The translations under genes were made by a program, and so were the position numbers. Shown here in pieces: positions 25,887 through 34,214 of a stretch of 34,242 nucleotides of DNA. The DNA is from Nephromyces sp. MM_2019. Taxonomy: Eukaryota > Apicomplexa > Aconoidasida > Nephromycida. Numbering within the stretch: position 1 is the first letter of the stretch; every line of letters begins with the position of its first letter. The notes beneath the pieces were generated by a model. That model made no database searches, was not told where the DNA came from, and saw only the letters and a program-made list of their open reading frames with translations. The DNA is taken from the NCBI GenBank assembly GCA_015657535.1, contig JADHZB010000863.1, positions 1 through 34,242 of the forward strand, written 5' to 3'.

Positions 25887-26127
25887 GGGGGCACTTTTCT
25901 CCCCAAAAAATTAGCAATTTAAGCAGAGAGAAAAACTAACCAGGTATATCTGTGGCAGCTTGTAAGAGTATTCTAGGGTTGTAAATGTGTGGGTATTTGA
26001 ATAAAATGTGTAAAATTTTCGGAAAGGGTTGTTCAGAGGAGTAATAAACTTGTATCTTTGATACCAAACGAGCCATTTCCAATATTTGTGTTTGCGAAGA
26101 TTCGTCTACAGGGTAACTTTCACTCAT
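16678..26127 (-). CDS. large nuclear-type protein: tandem BRCT-like domains and C-terminal AT-hook (15 exons)
   Basis: Exons in coding order are 25941-26127, 25382-25488, 24647-24943, 23921-24000, 22929-23194, 22232-22425, 21616-21958, 21167-21285, 19783-20012, 19242-19386, 18479-18685, 18088-18152, 17961-18030, 17340-17807 and 16678-16995. Every junction is GT-AG and every phase agrees; 3096 bases give 1031 residues plus TAA. An in-frame TAG lies eight codons before the ATG. The third exon could instead end at 24656 (three residues shorter). Residues 1-650 have no family I know; they include Ser/Thr/His-rich linkers (FNHTHLHTH, THFSSNTHFTH). Residues about 657-725 end in the BRCT-like pattern HHWLYDCYHR. 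Residues about 771-895 form a second BRCT-like unit (YSVIIAEPTAE, then GLPIVSFYWLEEILKDNTIV). Near the end, KKKRGRPTK is an AT-hook. BRCT pairs bind phosphopeptides in DNA repair and chromatin proteins, so a nuclear DNA-linked role is likely but unproven. The exon chain is well supported; the domain naming is weaker. Confidence 0.8.
19498..19522. repeat. (TA)n microsatellite in an intron of the BRCT gene
   Basis: An uninterrupted alternating TA run of about 12 copies lies in the intron between exons 19783-20012 and 19242-19386. The minus-strand open frame over this stretch (19436-19630) is a repeat artefact. Confidence 0.9.
20217..20252. repeat. (AT)18 microsatellite in an intron of the BRCT gene
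   Basis: An uninterrupted AT run of 36 bases lies in the 1.15-kb intron 20013-21166. The rest of this intron is TG-rich on the plus strand, with many TGTGTG words, and carries no supported exon. Confidence 0.95.
21473..21560. repeat. 22-bp minisatellite in an intron of the BRCT gene
   Basis: At least three full 22-base units (21473-21494, 21495-21516, 21517-21538) begin CACACCCATA and end with ACTCC or a variant; a fourth decayed copy follows. They lie in intron 21286-21615 and give the transcribed strand a run of TG-rich copies just after the donor. Confidence 0.9.
21968..22006. repeat. (GT)n tract abutting a 3' splice site
   Basis: Plus-strand GT repeats lie immediately beyond the exon starting at 21958. 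On the transcribed minus strand this is a CA repeat leading into the acceptor CCACATATACAG. The usual pyrimidine tract is therefore replaced by alternating CA. Confidence 0.85.
22671..22759. repeat. two TA microsatellites in the intron between exons 22929-23194 and 22232-22425
   Basis: Alternating TA runs occur at about 22671-22694 and 22738-22759, separated by ordinary AT-rich sequence. They lie in a non-coding intron. The short plus-strand frame over them is Tyr-Ile repeat sequence and not a gene. Confidence 0.85.
23774..23803. repeat. (AT)n microsatellite bordering the assembly gap
   Basis: A 30-base AT run ends exactly where the run of N begins. Assemblies commonly break in such tracts, so the true repeat may be longer than shown. 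Confidence 0.9.
23804..23897. other. assembly gap (94 N)
   Basis: A run of N lies inside the intron between exons 23921-24000 and 22929-23194 of the BRCT gene. The codon phase across this intron is consistent (AG+G gives Arg), so no missing exon is needed, although one with a length that is a multiple of three cannot be excluded. Confidence 0.98.
24019..24100. repeat. 28-bp tandem repeat (three copies) in an intron
   Basis: Three successive units start AAGAAATTAAATGT and continue with TTGTGTGTAAATAT; the third is slightly changed. They lie 19 bases upstream, on the transcribed strand, of the acceptor of exon 23921-24000. That puts CA-rich repeat copies (minus strand) directly before the splice site. 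Confidence 0.85.
24153..24181. repeat. (TA)n microsatellite
   Basis: An uninterrupted alternating TA run of about 14 copies lies in intron 24001-24646 of the BRCT gene. No coding frame crosses it convincingly. Confidence 0.9.
25056..25145. repeat. about 40-bp tandem repeat in an intron
   Basis: Two to three diverged copies of a unit contain ATAGATAAGCGGGATAT and a TGTGTGTGTA segment. They lie in intron 24944-25381 of the BRCT gene. Confidence 0.75.
25722..25886. repeat. long compound (TG)n microsatellite
   Basis: About 165 bases on the plus strand are almost wholly TG repeats with occasional TA or TTG interruptions, followed by GGGGGG. The tract fills much of the first intron (25489-25940) of the BRCT gene. 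The His-Thr and Cys-Val open frames on both strands here are translations of the repeat. Confidence 0.97.
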
Positions 26128-26128
26128 T

Positions 26129-26445
26129 TTTAGAGAAGTATGTACACTCTATTGATGGACGTGTGTGTAAATTATTCAGTGAGGCGTATATGCTATATCA
26201 AGGGAGGTGTGTGCACTCAACTGAGGAAGATGTATGTACTGTATTAAAGGAGGTATGTGCACGATATCGAGGAAGATGTGTAAACGATTTATCAAGGTTG
26301 GAGCATACAAATTATATTAAGGAATAAGTGTGAAATTTGTATCAACGGAGGTGTGTACACGTTGTATCCAGGGAGATGTATAAAAGTTAGATCAAGTAGT
26401 GTATTTACACGGCATCAGTTGAAATATTTACAAGGTAACAAGTAA
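26129..26445. repeat. diverged minisatellite, about 23-bp unit, at the 5' end of the BRCT gene
   Basis: About a dozen successive units of 23 to 27 bases each carry a purine-rich AAGGGAGG-type core followed by a TGTGCAC, TGTACAC or TGTAAAC word and an AT start. The period is mostly 23, not a multiple of three. The array begins immediately upstream of the ATG at 26127, so it covers the putative 5' untranslated region and core promoter. The plus-strand frame 26058-26327 reads through it and I do not treat it as a gene. Confidence 0.75.
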
Positions 26446-26629
26446 CAACTGGTTTGTAATTTTATAAACAAAATCCTATAAAGTGAGAGGGTCCAATGTG
26501 TGGATTACTTCACTTGTTAAAAATATTATCAAATAATTTGGTCTGATTAGGCCATTTTTAGCTTTCTAAAATGTTGTGGTTTCGATGTCTTTGTTGAAAA
26601 TCGCTCATGAGCGCTTTAGGTTTCTCTAG

Positions 26630-27904
26630 TTAGCGACTTATTATGGAGATGTGCATCTTATTTTTGTTGTCTTTGAGAACAAAAATCACTGCGAGATATA
26701 GGGATAAGTGGCTGCATGGTAAGAGCTATATGTGTTTGAAATTATGTTTTAAGAGATATGTATGTGTAAAAGGAGCTATATAGGTTGTTAATATACAAAA
26801 AAATTATTCAAAAGTTTTATTCGATGATTTGTTTATTTGAAGCTTCGAAATTTCTCATTTCAAGGAGGCCATAATCAATGATTTCCTAAATATATCATGT
26901 ACAAATATATATATAAATATAATTTAAACAATTTCAAATGTATATATGTATATATATATATGTACAAGTTAGATACGAGTCTATTTTTCAATTATAAATA
27001 GTGTATTATGTGTTGTGAATGTGTTTCAGACAAATGTTTATGTAGATATTAGGCTAAATTGAAATTAAGAGTATACAAGATTTATGTTACATGAAAATGG
27101 GTGGTTTAAAGTTTCATTTAAGTAAAATTATAAAAGTGTATGTGGAATGGGATTTACAAAGTTATATAAATTGGATGAAATAATACAAAAATACCAATAT
27201 AATATGATGTATTTGAATAGCTATCTATTTTGGAACAAAACACAACAAATCAAATAAGTAAAATGTATGGTTTTGAGTGTCGTTATGATTAGTTTCACTC
27301 TATATATGTAGATATGAGAAATATTTCAATTTTCATGATGTTATAAGATATCAATATAGACATATACACGTGTTATATAGGTAGAGATCATTGGAAAACT
27401 CATCTTAGAAATTATCAAATCATACACATCTGCAGATTACTCAATCATCTATATCAAGCATTCATTAGAAAACTACAAATAAATCAATTAATGTATTCAA
27501 TTAATCATTATTTATCAGAAGGCGCACAATAACGAATAATAAGTTTACATAGAACAATCAACCATTAATATATAGAAAAATGAGTTATTTATAAAGCGAC
27601 ATGTTCAGACATCAATTGCTCTTTTAATAACAACACACAAGTTCATCATGTTTTATGGGTTATCTTTTAATATGTGATTGTGTCCTTATGCTAATATATG
27701 GCTAAGTTCCATTCTAAACTCTAAGATTTTTGTTATACATATAATTATATCATACAACTCAATTATAAAGTTATTCATAATTTCAAGCTGTATTTATAGT
27801 TTTATGTGTAGTGAATCCCTACCTCTTATAGGCATATGATGTTTACAGTAAATGTAGACAATCTGAATGGGTAAATCTTTGTGTCTTCCACAAAACAAGT
27901 GAAA
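26630..27904 (-). CDS. weak candidate: two terminal exons of an unidentified gene
   Basis: Minus-strand segment 27823-27904 is bounded by tttgcag and G|gtaggg and reads FHLFCGRHKDLPIQIVYIYC and onward without a stop. Segment 26630-26688 is bounded by ctcgcag and a TAA stop, and joins in phase (G+TG) to read VIFVLKDNKNKMHISIISR. No upstream exon or start was found, the implied intron is over 1.1 kb, and an overlapping frame from about 27950 (MVPIKNLIFSFLCSFAVSLV) competes for the first segment. No family is recognised. This could easily be chance. Confidence 0.2.
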
Positions 27905-29689
27905 CTGCAAATGAACATAAAAAGGAGAATATAAGATTTTTTATTGGAACCATTTTGAAGGATTGGTCATGTTGATTAGTATAGGATGATGTCTTCATAA
28001 AAGATAGAAATTTTTTTTATTCAATTTTGCACACAGACATTTGGTGAATATAGCTTAGATATCATTGGACCTATAAAACAAGCTTAGTTTATTAGAACAA
28101 AATTGTTGCTGTTTTTATTTTATAGAAAGGACATGCCATGTGTGTGTGCATTTATTTTAGTGATATAATTTCTAATTATGCACACGCACACACATTTATT
28201 ATAAGTATCAGATATTCTTCATTTCACTTCAATTATTATTATAAGCTTAACTCAGTTTTTTTAAAAAGATATCAAAGGTTTCTTTTCACATTTGTAATTA
28301 TAGTTTAATTCAATTTCTCTTATTTTATATGCTTAAATATAGTTTTTTTAATATATCTTAGTTCTCATACATATCAAATGTTTACTTGGTTATTTCATAA
28401 TTTGAAAATTCTAATTAAAGATTTCATCAATTGCTATCATGACTCAAATAAACCTCTTCAAATAATTCACTGTTTCATCAAATTTTAATTTTAATTTTGT
28501 TCTTGCGTGAGACTTTCTTTTAAAACAAATAGTTTGTTGATATTTGTCAATTTATGTTTATCTTTTTTATTAAACAGTTCATTTCTCAAGGTTAATTTTT
28601 TTTGTTAAATTCTTCAATTTTTAAAATTAGTATTTTAATCTTCTTTTATAAGTCTTCAATTCACAAGCAAACTGTGTTTATAGCTCAATTCGCGAAAGAC
28701 ATCTTATGATGAATTTAACAGTTGGTAAATTATTTTATTAGCTACATTTTAATTAAAAATATAATATATACAAATTAACATAGTACATGTATAACATAAG
28801 TAATATTACAAATTTTTACTATAAGTACATGTTATATTTGTGACAATTGAAATAATTTAATAATACACGCTTTACATTTAAGGATTCCTACATATGATAT
28901 AAAGGGTATTTTATGGCTCTATGAATTTTGTTGCATACTAATCAAATTTGGAAAATAATGATCATTTTTAAATAATTAAGTACCTTTATTGTGAAAGAAA
29001 ACTTTATTAATGATTTGAGATGAGATTTCCTGTCACGCGTATTTTATAAACTTTATAACGCCGAATATTTTCCTGTGTTGACTAATCATGAATTCCCCTA
29101 CAGCAATTCCTAATCATATTGCCTTGATTATTCACTTTATTATCAAATGTTAATGCGTATTCAGATAAAATTAAAGTATATCAAGACTTGTAGCAGTCTT
29201 ATTTGTTCAAATAAGCACACTCTGAGAGCTTAAAAATTTATCTAACAATATATTCTTATTTAGTTCTGTTTCATTCTGGTAACTGTATAAATAAGAAAAG
29301 AGTTAATGCATATAGTAATAATCAAATTTGTTCCAGATTATTAAATGGAATCAGTTGACAACAACCCATCAAAATATTAAATTACTCATTCGGGAAATAC
29401 ATTCTCTAAGGTTTAATTCAAAACTTTATATGCTTTTTAGCCATACAAAATATCCTTTGTAACTAAGTATTCTAAATTTTAGTTATAGATTGATATGAAG
29501 CCTAAAAGCATCTTAAATAACTATTATACGCATTGTAAATAAACTATATCTACTATGGTTATAATAATTTACAAACAAATGATATAGATAGTCTAACAGC
29601 ATTATAACTGAAAAACAATAATCTTGATCATCCATTATATTCTATCATCTAGTATCCTCCTGAAAGCATGAAATGAAATGAATTCACAT

Positions 29690-29915
29690 TTTAAGCAAAA
29701 ACAATTCCCATTAAATTTATTTTACCTAAAAACATAATTAGGTTACACTCTTATTGAAAAGCAGTACCACTTCAGTAATTCTATTTACCTAGAAATATGA
29801 GGTAAACTTTAACTACACTCTAAGAAAAAATAAATATTCCATAAATTCAATTTAACTAGAAATATGATTTAAAGTGTAACTACACTCTAAGCAAAAAGCA
29901 ATTTCCCTAAATATA
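29690..29915. repeat. diverged tandem repeat, unit about 67-73 bp, three copies
   Basis: Three successive units share the words ACCTAGAAATATGA, TACACTCTAAG and AATTCCC, at spacings of about 73 and 67 bases. The first copy is the most diverged. No coding sense is seen. Confidence 0.75.
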
Positions 29916-30084
29916 TATATATAGATAGGAATAAAAAAAAATTATATAAGCACGAAGATTGCTAATTAGGAACTTGATAGGATGTATAGCTATTGTTTAA
30001 GTACCAAAATTGTATTTAATTTGAATTTCGCACTAACAAGTCTGTAAATATTTATATAAGCATCACACAAGTTACCCAAAATAT

Positions 30085-30330
30085 GATTTAGATGTAGTAT
30101 ATATATCACATATTGAAAATTTATTCAAAAAAAGCATATAGTAGTACATATATCACATGCTAAATAATTCCAAAGTAGTACATATATCACATCTCATAAA
30201 TAAAACTCAATGCAAATATAGCATAAATAAATTGGATATAGATGTAGTGCACAACACCTATCACACACTGAATGAATCAAAATCATAAAATAGTATGCAT
30301 ATATATCATACATCACAAATAAATTCAAAG
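30085..30330. repeat. loose repeat array with TAGTACATATATCACAT words
   Basis: Repeated segments each hold AGTA followed by a CATATATCACAT-like word and then AAATAAATTCAAA or a variant. Spacings are irregular, about 45 to 60 bases, suggesting an old, decayed array. Confidence 0.5.
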
Positions 30331-31040
30331 TAAAATAAAATATAAAGGGTGAGTCTGTTTGTAAAATAATATTGTAATCATATAAAAGAAATTGAAACTT
30401 TGAAATATAATTACAACAAGGCCTATCATGAAAATTATATATTTTTTTAAAATCATTAACAATATATATATATATATATGTATACATGTTGCTATTGATT
30501 TGAACCTATACACATACATACATACACACACACATATATATATATATATATAATATATGTATATATATACAAATTCTCTATGATTTGAGTTGCATTAAGT
30601 TAACCAAATTTTACACATGTACAAACATCTTATGATATATCACTAAAATTCCATAAATTCATTGCCTTACTATTATAATAGTGTTTGCTTATATGTATCT
30701 TTACATATTATTTTATAACTAGACCTACCTAATACATAAGCCTTATCAAATCACCTTATAATTTTTGAGCATAAATCAAGACATCTAAAACAGATATTCT
30801 TTGGTGTGTTAACACACATATACACACCACGACCACCCACACCAACACCCACACACGTGCACAAACACACATACACATATGCATACATACATTCAAAATA
30901 CATCACATCAGCGTTACATACTATATATATAAAAAATTTGATGTTTAGTAATTTAATTGGGAATAGAGATAATTAACCGAGTCTAATCCTCATTAAATAT
31001 TGGATACATATGAAACCATAATTATTTGTGTGTATTCATC

Positions 31041-31125
31041 CTTTCTCCTCTCCCCCCCACTCCCCCACCACACACACACAGACAGACAGACAGACAGATA
31101 CACACACACACGCACACACACACAC
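31041..31125. promoter_or_regulatory. C-rich and (CA)/(GACA) tract upstream of LIS1
   Basis: Within an AT-rich setting, a polypyrimidine block with runs of seven and five C is followed by CA repeats, five GACA/GATA units and more CA repeats, ending about 50 bases before the LIS1 start codon. Position suggests a promoter or 5' untranslated region element, but no known factor site is identified. Confidence 0.4.
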
Positions 31126-31176
31126 ATATGATCAAATCAACACCCTATTATAATATCAAAACTTTACATATAATTG

Positions 31177-32944
31177 ATGCTACGCCCTAATCAAAAGGAA
31201 CAGCTTAATGCTGCCATTTACGGCTACTTAAAAACAAATTTTCCAGATGTAGCTGAACAGTTTTCCAATGCTATTGGTGGTTTCGTAAGATATACATATA
31301 TATATATATACTGTGTATGTGTGTGTGTGTTTTATATTAACTTGGAATATGTTGAATTTGTGTTCTGTGTGTGTGCGCGCGTGTGTGTTTTATATACACT
31401 TTGAGTGTATCGAATCCAAGTTGTGTGTATGTGTGTACGAGGGTGAATGTTTTATATATACTTTGAGCGGGTTGAAACTCGGATTATGTGTGTGTGTATA
31501 TATGTGTGTGCGTGCGTGAAGGTTTTATACATATTTGAGCAGGTCGAATTATCATTGTATGTGCGTATGTGCTTTATATATACTTTGACTGTATCGAATT
31601 TGGTTTGTGTGTGTGTTTGTGTGTGAGGTTTATATAGACTTTAAGTAGGTATAATTCTCTACGAATGTGTGTATATTCACACTTGATACAAGATGTGAAT
31701 AAGTAATTATATTAAATTCCGTGGGTATTCAGAAATTTTGACACACGTTTATTTACCTATTTGTTTTACAACATATTACACACTTCAAGCCATACACATG
31801 CATATGTGTGTATAATCAAAATTAGTTGTTTTACCAAGCATAATATAAACTTGATTAATATGACTTTCATATATACACCAAAATATATATACCCATGTGT
31901 GTAGACCTCTATATTTAGATTATGAATTTGAGACTCTATATATAACCTTACATTTCAAAAACATACATACTCTCACATACACACATTTGATATAATTTAT
32001 GGCAAAATACACAAATGGATTTTTACCGGACAAAATTTACACATTTACATCTGACCTAATCTATAATTCACTATACAAACACACCTATTTGACCCAATCC
32101 ATAAATAAATACACACACCCACACACATATTAGACCCAATCTATAAATCAACATACATGCACACTCATCCACACACACACACACATATCTATACTTCAAT
32201 ACACATACACAAACACATTCAATACACACCTACTCACTCACACATTCAATACACACCTACTCACTCACACAATCAATACACACCTACTCACTCACACAAT
32301 CAATACACACCTACTCACTCACACAATCAATACACACCTACTCACTCACACAATCAATACACACACACACATTCAATACACACCTACTCATTCACACAAT
32401 CAATACACACACACACATTCAATACACACCTACTCACTCACACAATCAATACACACACACACATTCCATACACACCTACTCACTCACACAATCAATACAC
32501 ATACACACATTCCATACACACCTACTCACTCACACATTCAATACACACACACACACATTCAATACACACACACACACACACACACAGGGCTTAAACTTAA
32601 GTAACTCATCTGATGTGTTAGAGTCAAAATGGAATGCAGCGCTACGCACACAAAAAAAATTATTACAAACTCAAAAAGAAATCGACGAATTAAAATCAAA
32701 ATTATCACTCTATGAATTAGCCTCAAAATATCACACATCTTTTGGTGTGTGTGTAATTAATTTATGTATATATATGTGTGTGTGTGTTTAATTAATTTAT
32801 GTGTATATATGTGTATGTATGTATGTGTGTGTGTGTTTAATTAATTTATGTGTATATATGTGTATGTATGTATGTGTGTGTGTGTTTAATTAATTTATGT
32901 GTATATATGTGTATGTATGTATGTGTGTGTGTGTTTAATTAATT

Positions 32945-32985
<41 letters not shown>

Positions 32986-33234
32986 TTGAGTGTGTGTGTG
33001 TGTGTGTGTAATTAATAAATGTTTATATATGTGTGTGTGTATGTATGTGTGCGTATAGATGGGCTCCCTAGTGCTCCCCCTGTATTAACAATTCAGGCAC
33101 ACAGAAAATCTATAACAAAATTAATTTTTCATAATTTGTTTCAATTACTTATTTCTGCGAGTGATGATGGTACAATTAAAGTAAGATATATTTTAAACAC
33201 ACACACAAATTTTTTGCACACATTAATATTACAC

Positions 33235-33277
<43 letters not shown>

Positions 33278-33909
33278 AACATTTACAAGAAAACAAATCA
33301 CATATATCAAGTGTTATAGATACACATTACACACATTTAATCAATTAATAAGTTTTAATGTGTGTAATTATATAGGTATGGGACTATGAAAGGGATGGGA
33401 CACTACAAAAAACTATGAGTGAACACACTGACTCAGTAAATGATGTTGATATCGATTCTTCAGGGAAATGGTTAATCTTACACACACACACAAACACAAA
33501 CACACATACACATACACACACACACACGCATACACACACACACACACACATACACACACATACATACACATACATACACACACTACACACACATACATAC
33601 ACACACTACACACACATACACACACACATACATACACACATACATACACACACACACACACATACATACACACACACACACACATACATACACACACTAC
33701 ACACACATACACACACTACACACACACATATATACACACACTACACACACACTACACACACATATATATACATACATTTTTACTTATAAAAACATACATT
33801 TTTATTTGTAAGGATTGTTTCAGCCTCCTCTGATTTAACTCTTAAGATTTGGGACTTTACTCAATATGTGTGTGTAAAAACACTTGCTGGGCATGAAGCT
33901 ATAATTTCA
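31177..33909 (+). CDS. lis1: LIS1 (PAFAH1B1-like) dynein regulator, 5' part
   Basis: Exons are 31177-31284, 32588-32744, 33059-33180, 33376-33470 and 33813-33909, giving the first 193 residues; the gene runs past the window. An in-frame TAA lies two codons before the ATG. Residues 5-36 form a LisH dimerisation motif (QKEQLNAAIYGYLKTNFPD). Residues 48-80 form a coiled coil (LESKWNAALRTQKKLLQTQK). WD repeat 1 (about 96-133) reads AHRKSITKLIFHN, SASDDGTIK, VWDYE. WD repeat 2 (about 140-174) reads EHTDSVNDVDIDSSGKWIVS, ASSDLTLKIWDF. WD repeat 3 starts at LAGHEAIIS. Domain order and spacing match LIS1 without gaps. LIS1 binds the dynein motor with NudE/NudEL partners and acts on microtubules. The exon 4/5 junction uses donor TG|gttaat and acceptor atttgtaag|G, which restores the conserved GKWIVSASSD run. 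The last donor (TCA|gtaatt) is inferred. Confidence 0.92.
31300..31680 (+). repeat. TG-rich repeat with 50-70-bp units in LIS1 intron 1
   Basis: About six diverged units each have a TG-repeat stretch, then TTTTATATATACTTTGAG or a variant, then a GTATCGAATT-like word. Spacings between TTGAG-type words are about 62, 71, 51 and 56 bases. The plus-strand frames 31174-31404 and 31313-31519 owe their Cys-Val tails to this repeat. Confidence 0.8.
32220..32586 (+). repeat. 27-bp minisatellite and CA tract at the 3' end of LIS1 intron 1
   Basis: Five nearly perfect 27-base units (first 32220-32246, last 32328-32354) contain ACACACCTACTCACTCACAC and CAATA. They are followed by shortened and mixed variants, then a pure CA run that ends in the acceptor CACACAG. 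The His-Thr-Pro open frame over it (32157-32594) is a translation of the repeat inside an intron. Confidence 0.92.
32788..32985 (+). repeat. 49-bp tandem repeat (four copies) in LIS1 intron 2
   Basis: The word TTAATTAATTTATGTGTATA recurs at 32788, 32837, 32886 and 32935, exactly 49 bases apart, each followed by GTATGTATGTAT and (GT)n. The last copy passes into a (TA)n run. A partial, earlier copy begins at the donor itself. Copies are almost identical, pointing to recent expansion. Confidence 0.95.
33200..33274 (+). repeat. (CA)n microsatellite in LIS1 intron 3
   Basis: A CA-rich stretch with a pure CA run at about 33247-33274 lies in the intron between exons 33059-33180 and 33376-33470. The plus-strand frame 33019-33348 is exon 3 read on into this repeat. 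Confidence 0.9.
33479..33772 (+). repeat. CA/CATA repeat filling LIS1 intron 4
   Basis: Nearly the whole 342-base intron 33471-33812 is CA repeats with CATA and CTACACA interruptions. Apart from its donor, no GT occurs until the final TTTGTAAG at the acceptor. Several open frames on both strands here are translations of the repeat. Confidence 0.95.
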
Positions 33910-34183
33910 GTAATTAAATTTATAGGCATCTTATACACACACACACATATATTATGAGATTACACACAACCAGCAGCTCACACACATTATTATTTATACA
34001 CACATTAATTTTACATATCCCATCAATTCATACCAAAAATTTATAATTACATCTTTTTATACATACGTACATACACACAAATAAATTTATATATATACTA
34101 CTACACACTTTACACTTTTTTTTATACATATAAATAGACTCAACCTCAACCCTCCCCTCTCCCACATACACACACACACATTT

Positions 34184-34214
<31 letters not shown>

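Larger units (their letters stand above)
26446..31176. other. long intergenic region between divergent genes
   Basis: About 4.7 kb lies between the starts of the BRCT gene (-) and LIS1 (+). No gene is firmly supported. It contains two weak minus-strand candidate exons (listed separately), TG-poor AT-rich sequence at 28200-29680, diverged tandem repeats at 29690-29915 and 30085-30330, TA and CA microsatellites at 30463-30560, and a C-rich and CA-rich block at 30805-31130 just before LIS1. No tRNA-like cloverleaf was recognised. Confidence 0.5.

Noticed and set aside
25627..25939. Frames of His-Thr or Cys-Val repeats
   Set aside because: Direct translation of the (TG)n tract in the first intron of the BRCT gene.
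26058..26327. 89-residue plus-strand frame with repeated Arg-Cys-Val units
   Set aside because: It overlaps the first BRCT-gene exon antisense and reads through a 23-bp DNA repeat whose period is not a multiple of three.
32220..32354. Regular 27-bp repeats resembling a CRISPR array
   Set aside because: Units are back to back without unique spacers, and the setting is an intron of a eukaryotic gene.
32157..32594. 145-residue frame with a repeated nine-residue Tyr-Thr-Pro-Thr-His motif, which looks like a repeat surface protein
   Set aside because: It is the 27-bp intronic minisatellite, bounded downstream by the acceptor of LIS1 exon 2, and has no splice partners or start context.
33384..33833. 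Several long open frames on both strands rich in Thr-His or Cys-Val
   Set aside because: They translate the CA/TG repeat of a LIS1 intron; parts of real exons at their edges explain the few normal residues.
33823..33840. Acceptor TTGTTTCAG for LIS1 exon 5
   Set aside because: Using it gives a frame with a stop or breaks the WD40 repeat; the acceptor at 33812 restores the conserved GKWIVSASSD run with correct phase.
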